Below, in pieces: positions 8,313-14,543 of a DNA stretch of 27,318 nt. How positions within the stretch are numbered: the first letter of the stretch is position 1; the number at the start of each line of letters is the position of its first letter. A program made the position numbers and the translations under genes. Below the pieces are notes generated by a model. The model was not told where the DNA came from. It searched no databases and saw nothing but the letters and a program-made list of their open reading frames with translations. Source of the DNA: CAYYFX01 sp964471155 (lineage in GTDB: Bacteria > ARS69); the NCBI GenBank assembly GCA_964471155.1, contig CAYYFX010000052.1, positions 1 to 27,318 on the forward strand, written 5' to 3'.

Positions 8313-9388
8313 CCGCGCCGGCCGCGGTGCGCGTGGAGCTCGGGGAGCGAAGCTACGACGTCCTGATCGGGGCGGACGCCGCGGCGCGCGTGGCGGCTGC
8401 CGCCGCGGGCGGCGCGGGCGCCGTGGCGGTGCTCGCGGACGAGCGCGTGGCCGAACTGCACGCCGCGGGCGTGCTCTCCGCCCTGCGGGAGGGAGGCGCG
8501 CGCACGGAGCTTGTCGCGCTGCCGGAGGGGGAGGAGGCGAAGTCGCTCGCCGTCGTCGAGGCGGCCTGCCGCCGGCTCGCCGCCGCCGGCATCGAGCGCG
8601 GGGACGCCGTGCTGGGGCTCGGGGGCGGCGCCGCCACGGACGTGGCCGGCTTCGTGGCGGCCGTGTACCTGCGGGGGCTGCGCGTCTTCCACCTGCCCAC
8701 GTCGCTGCTCGCGCAGGTCGACGCGTCCGTGGGCGGGAAGACCGCGGTGGATCTGCCCGAGGGGAAGAACCTCGTCGGCGCCTTCTGGCAGCCCGCCCTG
8801 GTCGGCTGCGACCCGCGCTTCCTCGCCACGTTGTCGCCGCGCGACTTCGCCGCGGGCCTCGCCGAGGTCGTGAAGGCGGCGTGGATCGGCGATCCCGCGC
8901 TGCTGGACGAACTGGAGCGCGACGCGCCGTGGACTCCCGGGAGTCCCGGCCTCGCCGCGGTGATCCGGCGCGCGGTCGCGGTGAAGGCGCGGATCGTGTC
9001 CGCGGACGAACGCGAGGCGGGCGCGCGGGCCGCGCTGAACTTCGGGCACACCCTGGGTCACGCCATCGAGACCGCGTGCGCGCCGCGCTGGCGCCACGGC
9101 GAGTGCGTCGCGCTCGGCATGGTCGCCGCCGTGCACCTGTCGGTGGCGGCGGGGCGCTGCGGAACGGACGCGCTCGCGCGCATGACCGGTCTCCTGGAGC
9201 GGCTGGGCCTCCCGGTCGCCGATCCCGGGCTGGACGTCGCGGCGGTCCTGGAGCGCACACGCGTGGACAAGAAGCGCGCGGGCGGACGCGTCCTGTGGCA
9301 GTTGACGACGGGTCCGGGCTCCGTTAGCTTCGCCGCCGATCTTCCGGAAGGCGCGCCGCGCGCCGCCCTGGATTTCCTCCGTCGTTGA
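8309..9388 (+). CDS. aroB: 3-dehydroquinate synthase
   Basis: Converts DAHP to 3-dehydroquinate, second step of the shikimate pathway, using NAD and a divalent metal in the cytoplasm. 359 residues, the usual size. Diagnostic stretches: LPEGEEAKSL, the NAD-binding GLGGGAATDVAGFVA, LPTSLLAQVDASVGGKTAVD, GKNLVGAFWQP, the metal-ligand Glu in AEVVK, ALNFGHTLGHAIE and HGECVALGM (metal His residues). GTG start overlaps the lipoprotein stop (GTGA); no ATG fits the family start better. It leads a run in which aroQ follows after one small TPR gene. Confidence 0.97.
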   Translation: MTAPAAVRVELGERSYDVLIGADAAARVAAAAAGGAGAVAVLADERVAELHAAGVLSALREGGARTELVALPEGEEAKSLAVVEAACRRLAAAGIERGDAVLGLGGGAATDVAGFVAAVYLRGLRVFHLPTSLLAQVDASVGGKTAVDLPEGKNLVGAFWQPALVGCDPRFLATLSPRDFAAGLAEVVKAAWIGDPALLDELERDAPWTPGSPGLAAVIRRAVAVKARIVSADEREAGARAALNFGHTLGHAIETACAPRWRHGECVALGMVAAVHLSVAAGRCGTDALARMTGLLERLGLPVADPGLDVAAVLERTRVDKKRAGGRVLWQLTTGPGSVSFAADLPEGAPRAALDFLRR

Positions 9389-9396
9389 GGGTGGGC

Positions 9397-9990
9397 ATGC
9401 GACCGGAGCCTCGCCCGCGCGCGGAACTGCTGGACTCCCTCGCGAAGCTCGAGTCCGACGCGTGGGCCGATCCGAGTCCGCGCAACGTGATGGGCCTCGC
9501 CGACGCGCTGCGCCTGGCCGGCCGGCCGGAGCGCGCCATCGAGGTGCTCTTCCCGCTGCTCGCCGAGGATGCCGCGGCCATCTCGCCGCGCGTGCTGATG
9601 GCCTGGTGCCTGCGCGACGTCGGCCGGGACGTGGAAGCCGACGCCGCGCTGGACACGGTCCGCGCGCTCGATCCGGCCAACCCCTTCGGGCGGCCCGGCG
9701 TCGCGCGCGCGGCGAGCGCGGCGAGCGTGCCGCGACCGGCGGGCCCGGCGCCGCTGGCGGGCGGGGAGGCCGAGGCGGAGCCCGAGCGGTCGCTCACGCC
9801 CGAGGAGCTGTCGCGCATCCCGCCGAGCCCGCTGTACTCCGCCACGCTCGCGGAGATCTTCGAGCGGCAGGGCTTCGAGGAGAAGGCCATCCAGATCTAC
9901 GAGCAGGTGGTCCGCGCGCACCCGGACCGCACGGACCTCGCGCACCGCATCGCCATGCTGCGTGCCCGCATGCGACAGGAACCGTCGTGA
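9397..9990 (+). CDS. Small TPR-containing protein of unknown function
   Basis: A 197-residue cytoplasmic protein with no signal peptide. Two helical-repeat parts, residues about 10-90 (NVMGLADALRLAGRPERAIEVL, VLMAWCLRDVGRDVEADAAL) and about 145-195 (LYSATLAEIFERQGFEEKAIQIYEQVV), are joined by an Ala/Pro/Glu-rich linker. These are TPR-like; the second is a clear TPR. ATG at 9397 is chosen because GAGG ends 6 bases upstream; in-frame TTG 9385 and GTG 9391 are less likely. It starts 8 bases after the aroB stop and overlaps aroQ by 4 bases (GTGA), so it is made together with two shikimate enzymes. I do not recognise a specific function. Confidence 0.8.
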   Translation: MRPEPRPRAELLDSLAKLESDAWADPSPRNVMGLADALRLAGRPERAIEVLFPLLAEDAAAISPRVLMAWCLRDVGRDVEADAALDTVRALDPANPFGRPGVARAASAASVPRPAGPAPLAGGEAEAEPERSLTPEELSRIPPSPLYSATLAEIFERQGFEEKAIQIYEQVVRAHPDRTDLAHRIAMLRARMRQEPS

Positions 9991-10089
9991 CGGGCGAGGT
10001 GCTGGCCATGTTCGGTCCGAACCTCGCGCTGCTCGGCCGCCGCGAGGTGGCCACCTACGGCACCGTCGGCCTGGACGAGATCCGCGCGG
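9987..10089 (+). CDS. aroQ: 3-dehydroquinate dehydratase type II, N-terminal fragment before the assembly gap
   Basis: Start of the type II dehydroquinase that removes water from 3-dehydroquinate in the shikimate pathway. GTG at 9987 overlaps the TPR gene stop (GTGA). The reading MFGPNLALLGRREVATYGTVGLDEIRA carries the family GPNLxxLGxREpxxYG signature; the Tyr in TYG is the expected catalytic tyrosine. The gene runs into 100 Ns and continues on the other side in a frame that the N count does not preserve, so the break is an assembly artefact and not a mutation. Confidence 0.9.
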
Positions 10090-10189
10090 NNNNNNNNNNN
10101 NNNNNNNNNNNNNNNNNNNNNNNNNNNNNNNNNNNNNNNNNNNNNNNNNNNNNNNNNNNNNNNNNNNNNNNNNNNNNNNNNNNNNNNNN
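10090..10189. other. Assembly gap of 100 Ns inside aroQ
   Basis: Exactly 100 Ns, a standard placeholder length. By comparison with type II dehydroquinases only about 8-10 residues are missing, so the true gap is probably 20-40 bases. The frames on both sides require a length divisible by 3. Both edges carry the same self-complementary 8-mer CCGCGCGG (10082-10089 and 10190-10197). Confidence 0.97.
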
Positions 10190-10536
10190 CCGCGCGGAAG
10201 CGGCGGCTGGCCTGGGTCGTGTCGAACCACGAGGGGGAGCTCGTGGACGCGTTGAACCGCGCCGTGGGGCGGGTGGACGGGATCCTCGTGAACCCGGGCG
10301 GCCTCACGCACACGTCGGTCGCGCTCCGCGATGCCCTGCTCGCCGTGGGCGTGCCCACGGTGGAGGTGCACCTCAGCAACATCCACGCGCGGGAGGAGTT
10401 CCGCCGGACGTCGCTGATCGCGGACGTCGTGACGGGACAGGTGGCGGGTCTCGGGGCGGTCGGCGTGGTGCGCGCGCTCGACGCCCTGCTGGATCTGCTG
10501 GACGGCGCGCGGCTCCCGGATCCGGCCGGGGTCTGA
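10190..10536 (+). CDS. aroQ: 3-dehydroquinate dehydratase type II, C-terminal fragment after the assembly gap
   Basis: Continuation of aroQ in the frame with codons from 10192. SNHEGELVDALN corresponds to the SxxEGxLID region, NPGGLTHTSVALRDALLAV carries the catalytic His of the family's NxGGxTHTSVA motif, and VEVHLSNIHAREEFRRTS is the characteristic substrate-binding end. The whole enzyme would be near 150 residues, as expected for this dodecameric type. A short tail (DLLDGARLPDPAGV) follows. Downstream is accB after 61 bases. Confidence 0.93.
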
Positions 10537-10541
10537 ACCCG

Positions 10542-10557
10542 GCCCGCCCCGGCGGGC
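10542..10557 (+). terminator. Short GC hairpin between aroQ and accB
   Basis: GCCCGC (10542-10547), loop of 4, GCGGGC (10552-10557), five bases after the aroQ stop. No T-run, so termination is doubtful; it may partly insulate accB from the aro genes. Confidence 0.2.
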
Positions 10558-10597
10558 GGGCGAGCGAACGCAAGGAACGGCAAGGGCGGAGGAACCC

Positions 10598-11074
10598 ATG
10601 GACGAGGGCAAGCTCAAGCGCCTGATCCGCATGGTCGAAGAGAGTGACATCGAGGAGCTCGAGATCGACCGTCCGTTCGGACGCGTCCGGATCGTGCGGC
10701 GTCGCGCGCGGGAGAGCCAGGTCACCTTCGCCGCACCCGCCGCGGTGCCGGCGCCGGTGCCGGCGGCCGCGCCGCCTCCGGTCGAGCCCTCCGCCCCGGC
10801 GGCCAAGCCGGCGGCGGCGGTGCGCGATCCGAACGTCGTCGCGATCGTCTCCCCGATGGTGGGGACCTACTACTCGGCCCCGGCGCCCGGGGCGAAGGCC
10901 TACGTGTCCGTCGGCGAGACGGTGTCCGTGGGCCAGGTGGTCTGCATCGTCGAGGCGATGAAGCTGATGAACGAGGTCCAGTCGGAGGTCTCCGGCCGGA
11001 TCACGGAGATCAAGGTCGAGAACGGGCAAGCCGTCGAGTACGGGCAGGAGCTGTTCCTCGTCGCTCCCGCCTGA
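10598..11074 (+). CDS. accB: Acetyl-CoA carboxylase biotin carboxyl carrier protein
   Basis: Carries biotin between the carboxylase (AccC) and carboxyltransferase sites of acetyl-CoA carboxylase, the committed step of fatty-acid synthesis. 158 residues: an N-terminal helix-rich part (KLKRLIRMVEESDIEELEI), an Ala/Pro-rich flexible linker (about 44-75), and the biotinyl domain, with SPMVGTYY and the biotinylation motif EAMKLMNE, biotin attached at Lys122. GGAGG precedes the ATG by 5-6 bases. accC lies downstream but is separated from accB by pilT, an unusual insertion. Confidence 0.97.
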   Translation: MDEGKLKRLIRMVEESDIEELEIDRPFGRVRIVRRRARESQVTFAAPAAVPAPVPAAAPPPVEPSAPAAKPAAAVRDPNVVAIVSPMVGTYYSAPAPGAKAYVSVGETVSVGQVVCIVEAMKLMNEVQSEVSGRITEIKVENGQAVEYGQELFLVAPA

Positions 11075-11080
11075 CGAGGA

Positions 11081-11096
11081 CGGTCCTGCGGGACCG
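11081..11096 (+). promoter_or_regulatory. Perfect GC hairpin between accB and pilT
   Basis: CGGTCC (11081-11086), loop TGCG, GGACCG (11091-11096), within the 40-base accB-pilT gap. No T-run follows. It could be an mRNA processing or attenuation element; function unproven. Confidence 0.25.
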
Positions 11097-11114
11097 GCTC
11101 CGGGGGGAGGACCC

Positions 11115-12257
11115 ATGAAGCTCCGCGCCGTGCTCGAGGAGATGATCCGTCGCAGCGGATCCGACCTGCACATCTTCGTCGGTTTCCCGCCGGTGTTCCG
11201 GATCAACGGCTACCTCGAGCCCATGGACCACGAGTCCGTGACGCCCGAGGACATGGTCCGGCTCGCCGAGCAGATCCTGACCCCGAAGCAGCTCAAGGAG
11301 TTCGAGACCCACCGCGAGATCGACTTCGGTTTCGGCGTGCCGGGGCTGGGCCGGTTCCGCGCGAACGTGTGCAAGCAGCGCGGCACGATCGCGATGGTGT
11401 TCCGGCTCGTGCCCATCGAGATCCCGAACCTGAACACCCTGGGGCTGCCGCCGGCGATCGAGACGCTGTGCGCGAAGCCGCGCGGCATGATCCTGGTCAC
11501 CGGCATCACCGGGTCGGGCAAGTCCACGACCCTGGCGGCGATGCTGCAGAAGATCAACCAGGACCGGCGCGCGAAGATCGTGACCATCGAGGACCCGATC
11601 GAGTTCCTGCACGCGCGCCGCACCGGCCTCGTGGCCCAGCGCGAGGTGGGGACGGACACGGAGTCCTTCGCCGCGGCCCTGCGCCACGTGCTCCGGCAGG
11701 ATCCGGACGTGATCATGGTGGGCGAGATCCGGGACCGGGAGACCATGGAGATCGCCATCACGGCGGCGAACACCGGTCACCTGCTCATGTCCACCCTGCA
11801 CACGATCGACGCGACCCAGACCATCAACCGCGTCATCTCGTTCTTCCCGACCCACCAGCACCAGGAGATCCGGCTGCTCCTGGCCTCCTGCCTGGAGGCC
11901 ATCATCAGCATGCGCCTGATCCCCCGCGCGGACGGCATGGGACGCGTCCCGGCGGCGGAAGTCATGCTTTGCACGCCGACGATCCAGGAGTATATCATCC
12001 AGCCCGAGAAGACTCTGGCGATCCGTCAAGCGATCCAGGAGGGTCACATCCAGTACGGGATGCAGACCTTCGACCAGGCCCTCATGAAGCTGTACAAGGA
12101 GGGGCTGGTGACGTACGAGGAGGCGCTGACGAACAGCACGAGTCCGGACGAGTTCAGCCTGCGGGTGAAGGGCATCGAGTCCTCCTCGGACAACAGCTGG
12201 AGCCAGTTCGAGTCGGAGACGACGGCGGAACTGGAGAAGCGGATCTCCGAGGCGTGA
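11115..12257 (+). CDS. pilT: Type IV pilus retraction ATPase, PilT family
   Basis: Hexameric secretion-type ATPase that depolymerises type IV pili for twitching, adhesion or DNA uptake. 380 residues. N-terminal PAS-like domain (SDLHIFVGFPPVFRING), then the RecA-like core: Walker A GITGSGKST with Lys136, Asp box (VTIEDPIEFLH), Walker B VIMVGEIRD with Glu204, and His box HLLMSTLHT. AIRQAIQEG lies where PilT proteins carry the AIRNLIRE-type C-terminal motif. It then has a 25-residue Ser/Glu-rich tail. These residue positions match the canonical Pseudomonas PilT numbering. Start ATG follows GGGGGGAGGA. It sits between accB and accC, with no other pilus gene in the window. PilU is a possible alternative name. 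Confidence 0.93.
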   Translation: MKLRAVLEEMIRRSGSDLHIFVGFPPVFRINGYLEPMDHESVTPEDMVRLAEQILTPKQLKEFETHREIDFGFGVPGLGRFRANVCKQRGTIAMVFRLVPIEIPNLNTLGLPPAIETLCAKPRGMILVTGITGSGKSTTLAAMLQKINQDRRAKIVTIEDPIEFLHARRTGLVAQREVGTDTESFAAALRHVLRQDPDVIMVGEIRDRETMEIAITAANTGHLLMSTLHTIDATQTINRVISFFPTHQHQEIRLLLASCLEAIISMRLIPRADGMGRVPAAEVMLCTPTIQEYIIQPEKTLAIRQAIQEGHIQYGMQTFDQALMKLYKEGLVTYEEALTNSTSPDEFSLRVKGIESSSDNSWSQFESETTAELEKRISEA

Positions 12258-12288
12258 CCCGCGCCCGCCCGCCAGCCGGGTGGATGCC

Positions 12289-13680
12289 ATGTTCCGCAAG
12301 ATCCTGGTCGCCAATCGCGGCGAGATCGCCGTGCGCGTCATCCGTGCGTGCCGCGAGCTCGGCATCGAGACGGTCTCGGTCCACTCGGAGGCGGACAGCG
12401 ACGCCCTGCACGTGCACCTCGCGGACGAGGACGTGTGCATCGGTCCGGGTCCCGCGATCGAGAGCTACCTGAACATCCCGCGGATCATCTCCGCGGCCGA
12501 GATCACGAACTGCGATGCCATCCACCCGGGCTACGGGTTCCTGTCGGAGAGCGCGAAGTTCGCGGAGATCTGCGCCAGCTGCGGCATCACGTTCATCGGG
12601 CCGTCGCCCGCGGCCATCCGCGGCGTGGGGGACAAGTCGGCGGCGCGCGAGACCATGAAGAACGCCGGCGTCCCCATCATCCCGGGCTCGGACGGTCCCG
12701 TCCGCTCGCTCGAGGACGCGCGCGCGGCCGCGGAGCCCATCGGCTTCCCGGTGCTGCTGAAGGCGTCGGCCGGCGGCGGCGGGCGCGGCATGCGCCGCGT
12801 GATGGGACCGGAGGATCTCGAGGCGGCGTATCGCGCCGCCTCCGCGGAGGCCCAGGCGGCGTTCGGGAACGGGGAGCTGTACCTGGAGCGCCTCGTGCTC
12901 GGGCCGCGCCACGTGGAGGTCCAGGTCCTCGGGGACTCGACCGGGCGGGTGGTCCACGTCTTCGAGCGCGAGTGTTCCGTGCAGCGCCGGCACCAGAAGC
13001 TGATCGAGGAGAGCCCGTCGCCCGCGCTGGACGACGCCACGCGCCGCGCGCTGTGCGAGGCCGGGGTGCGGGCGGGGAAGGTCCTGCACTACGTGGGGGC
13101 GGGGACGGTGGAGTTCCTCCTGGACGCGCAGAACCGCTTCTACTTCATGGAGATGAACGCCCGCATCCAGGTGGAGCATCCGGTCACCGAACTGATCACC
13201 GGCCTGGACCTGGTGAAGGAGCAGATCCGCGTGGTCGCGGGGCAGCCCCTGTCCTTCCGGCAGGAGGACGTCCGCACGCGCGGCCACGCGATCGAGTGCC
13301 GCGTGAACGCCGAGGACCCCGCGCGGGACTTCGCGCCGTGCCCGGGCACCGTGCAGAACCTGCACCTGCCCGGCGGGCCCGGCATCCGCGTGGACACGCA
13401 CCTGTTCACCGGCGCGTCCATCCCGCCGTACTACGACTCCATGGTGGCGAAGGTCCTGGCGCACGGCGCCACGCGGGACGAGGCGATCGCGCGGATGCGG
13501 CGCGCGCTGCAGGAGTTCTCCCTGGAGGGCATCAAGACCACGGTGCCGCTCCTGCTGGAGATCCTGCACGACGCGCCGTTCCTGTCGGGGCGGTACGACA
13601 CGGCCTACCTCGACGCGAAGCGCGCCGCCGCGCGCGCCGCGGCGGAGGTCGGCGCCGGCGCGGCCGGGGCGAAGGCATGA
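12289..13680 (+). CDS. accC: Acetyl-CoA carboxylase biotin carboxylase subunit
   Basis: ATP-grasp enzyme that carboxylates the biotin on AccB with bicarbonate and ATP. 463 residues from ATG 12289 (MFRKILVANRGEIAVRVIRA, the canonical start); a GTG 9 bases upstream is less likely. Key regions: HPGYGFLSE, the glycine-rich lid KASAGGGGRGMR, ERECSVQRRHQK, and the catalytic/Mg loop MEMNARIQVEHPVTE with Glu288, Asn290 and Arg292 at the same numbers as in E. coli. A C-terminal Ala/Gly-rich tail (about 448-463) is extra. The next gene overlaps its stop by 4 bases (ATGA). Confidence 0.97.
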   Translation: MFRKILVANRGEIAVRVIRACRELGIETVSVHSEADSDALHVHLADEDVCIGPGPAIESYLNIPRIISAAEITNCDAIHPGYGFLSESAKFAEICASCGITFIGPSPAAIRGVGDKSAARETMKNAGVPIIPGSDGPVRSLEDARAAAEPIGFPVLLKASAGGGGRGMRRVMGPEDLEAAYRAASAEAQAAFGNGELYLERLVLGPRHVEVQVLGDSTGRVVHVFERECSVQRRHQKLIEESPSPALDDATRRALCEAGVRAGKVLHYVGAGTVEFLLDAQNRFYFMEMNARIQVEHPVTELITGLDLVKEQIRVVAGQPLSFRQEDVRTRGHAIECRVNAEDPARDFAPCPGTVQNLHLPGGPGIRVDTHLFTGASIPPYYDSMVAKVLAHGATRDEAIARMRRALQEFSLEGIKTTVPLLLEILHDAPFLSGRYDTAYLDAKRAAARAAAEVGAGAAGAKA

Positions 13681-14432
13681 ACGGACCGCGCCGGATCGAG
13701 GTGCTGCCGGGACCGGGCGGCCTGGCCGAGGTCCCGCTGGAGGAGCGCTTCGTCGTGGTCATCGACGTGCTCCGGGCGTGCACCACCATCGCCCTGGCGC
13801 TGGACGCGGGCGCGCGCGGCGTGATCCCGGTGGGCTCCGTGGAGACCGCCATGCGCCTGGCGCAGTCGCTCGGCCGGGATGCCACCGTCCTCGGCGGGGA
13901 GTCGCACAGCCTGCGCGTGGAGGGGTTCGACCTCGGCAACTCGCCGGGCGACTACCGCGACGCGATCGTGGCGGGGAAGACGATCGTGCTGTGCACCACG
14001 AACGGCGCGCGGACGCTCGCCGCCCTGGGCGGGGCCGCGGCCTGCACCGCCGCGGCCTTCGTGAACCTCGGCGCCGTGGTCCGGCGGCTCGCCGCCGCGC
14101 CGCGCATCACCGTCGTCTGCGCCGGGTCCGGACCGTACTTCTCGCTGGAGGACTTCGGCTGCGCGGGGGCCCTCGTCGAGGCGCTGACCGACCTGGATCC
14201 GGACCTCGTGCCGGACGACGGCGCCCGCACGGCCCGGGAGGTCTGGGCCCGGCAGGACGGGGACGTGGCCGGCTTCCTTCGGGGGACGAGCCACGGCCGG
14301 GACCTGGCCGCGCTCGGGTTCGGGGCGGACGTGGACCTCGCCGCCCGCGTGGACCTCTCCTCGGCCGTTCCCATGCTGCGGGACGGCCGGCTCGTCCCGG
14401 AGAGCCAGGCCGAGGCCCAGCCGGCGCGTTGA
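13677..14432 (+). CDS. ComB-like 2-phosphosulfolactate phosphatase family protein
   Basis: 251 residues matching the ComB family (PF04029): VVVIDVLRACTTIALAL, GARGVIPVGSVE, LGGESHSLRVEGFDLGNSP, IVLCTTNGARTL and GSGPYFSLEDFGCAGAL. In methanogens ComB is a Mg-dependent phosphatase making sulfolactate for coenzyme M. Bacterial members are widespread, and their substrate is often unknown. There is no comA or comC next to it, so coenzyme M synthesis is not supported here. ATG overlaps the accC stop (ATGA). A predicted ftsK promoter begins within its stop codon. Family call is firm; substrate is not. Confidence 0.85.
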   Translation: MNGPRRIEVLPGPGGLAEVPLEERFVVVIDVLRACTTIALALDAGARGVIPVGSVETAMRLAQSLGRDATVLGGESHSLRVEGFDLGNSPGDYRDAIVAGKTIVLCTTNGARTLAALGGAAACTAAAFVNLGAVVRRLAAAPRITVVCAGSGPYFSLEDFGCAGALVEALTDLDPDLVPDDGARTAREVWARQDGDVAGFLRGTSHGRDLAALGFGADVDLAARVDLSSAVPMLRDGRLVPESQAEAQPAR

Positions 14433-14458
14433 CGCCGCCGCCCCGCCGGGTGTAACTA
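14429..14458 (+). promoter_or_regulatory. Putative ftsK promoter overlapping a small inverted repeat
   Basis: TTGACG (14429-14434), containing the TGA stop of the upstream gene, then an 18-base spacer and TAACTA (14453-14458), or GTAACT with a 17-base spacer. The -10 sits in the loop of an inverted repeat, CCGGGTG (14446-14452) and CACCCGG (14460-14466), which could be an operator or a chance GC repeat. Start near 14465, about 80 bases before the chosen ftsK ATG. Confidence 0.4.
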
Positions 14459-14543
14459 CCACCCGGGGAGGATGGGTGGTGGAGGGCGCTTCCCTTCGTG
14501 CCTCCCCGGGAAGCGCCGCGGGATCCTGCGAGGGCGAAAACCC

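Noticed and set aside
10082..10197. Closing the N gap by simply overlapping the two CCGCGCGG copies
   Set aside because: That join puts the downstream part of aroQ out of frame and would leave out 8-10 family residues, so real sequence is missing.
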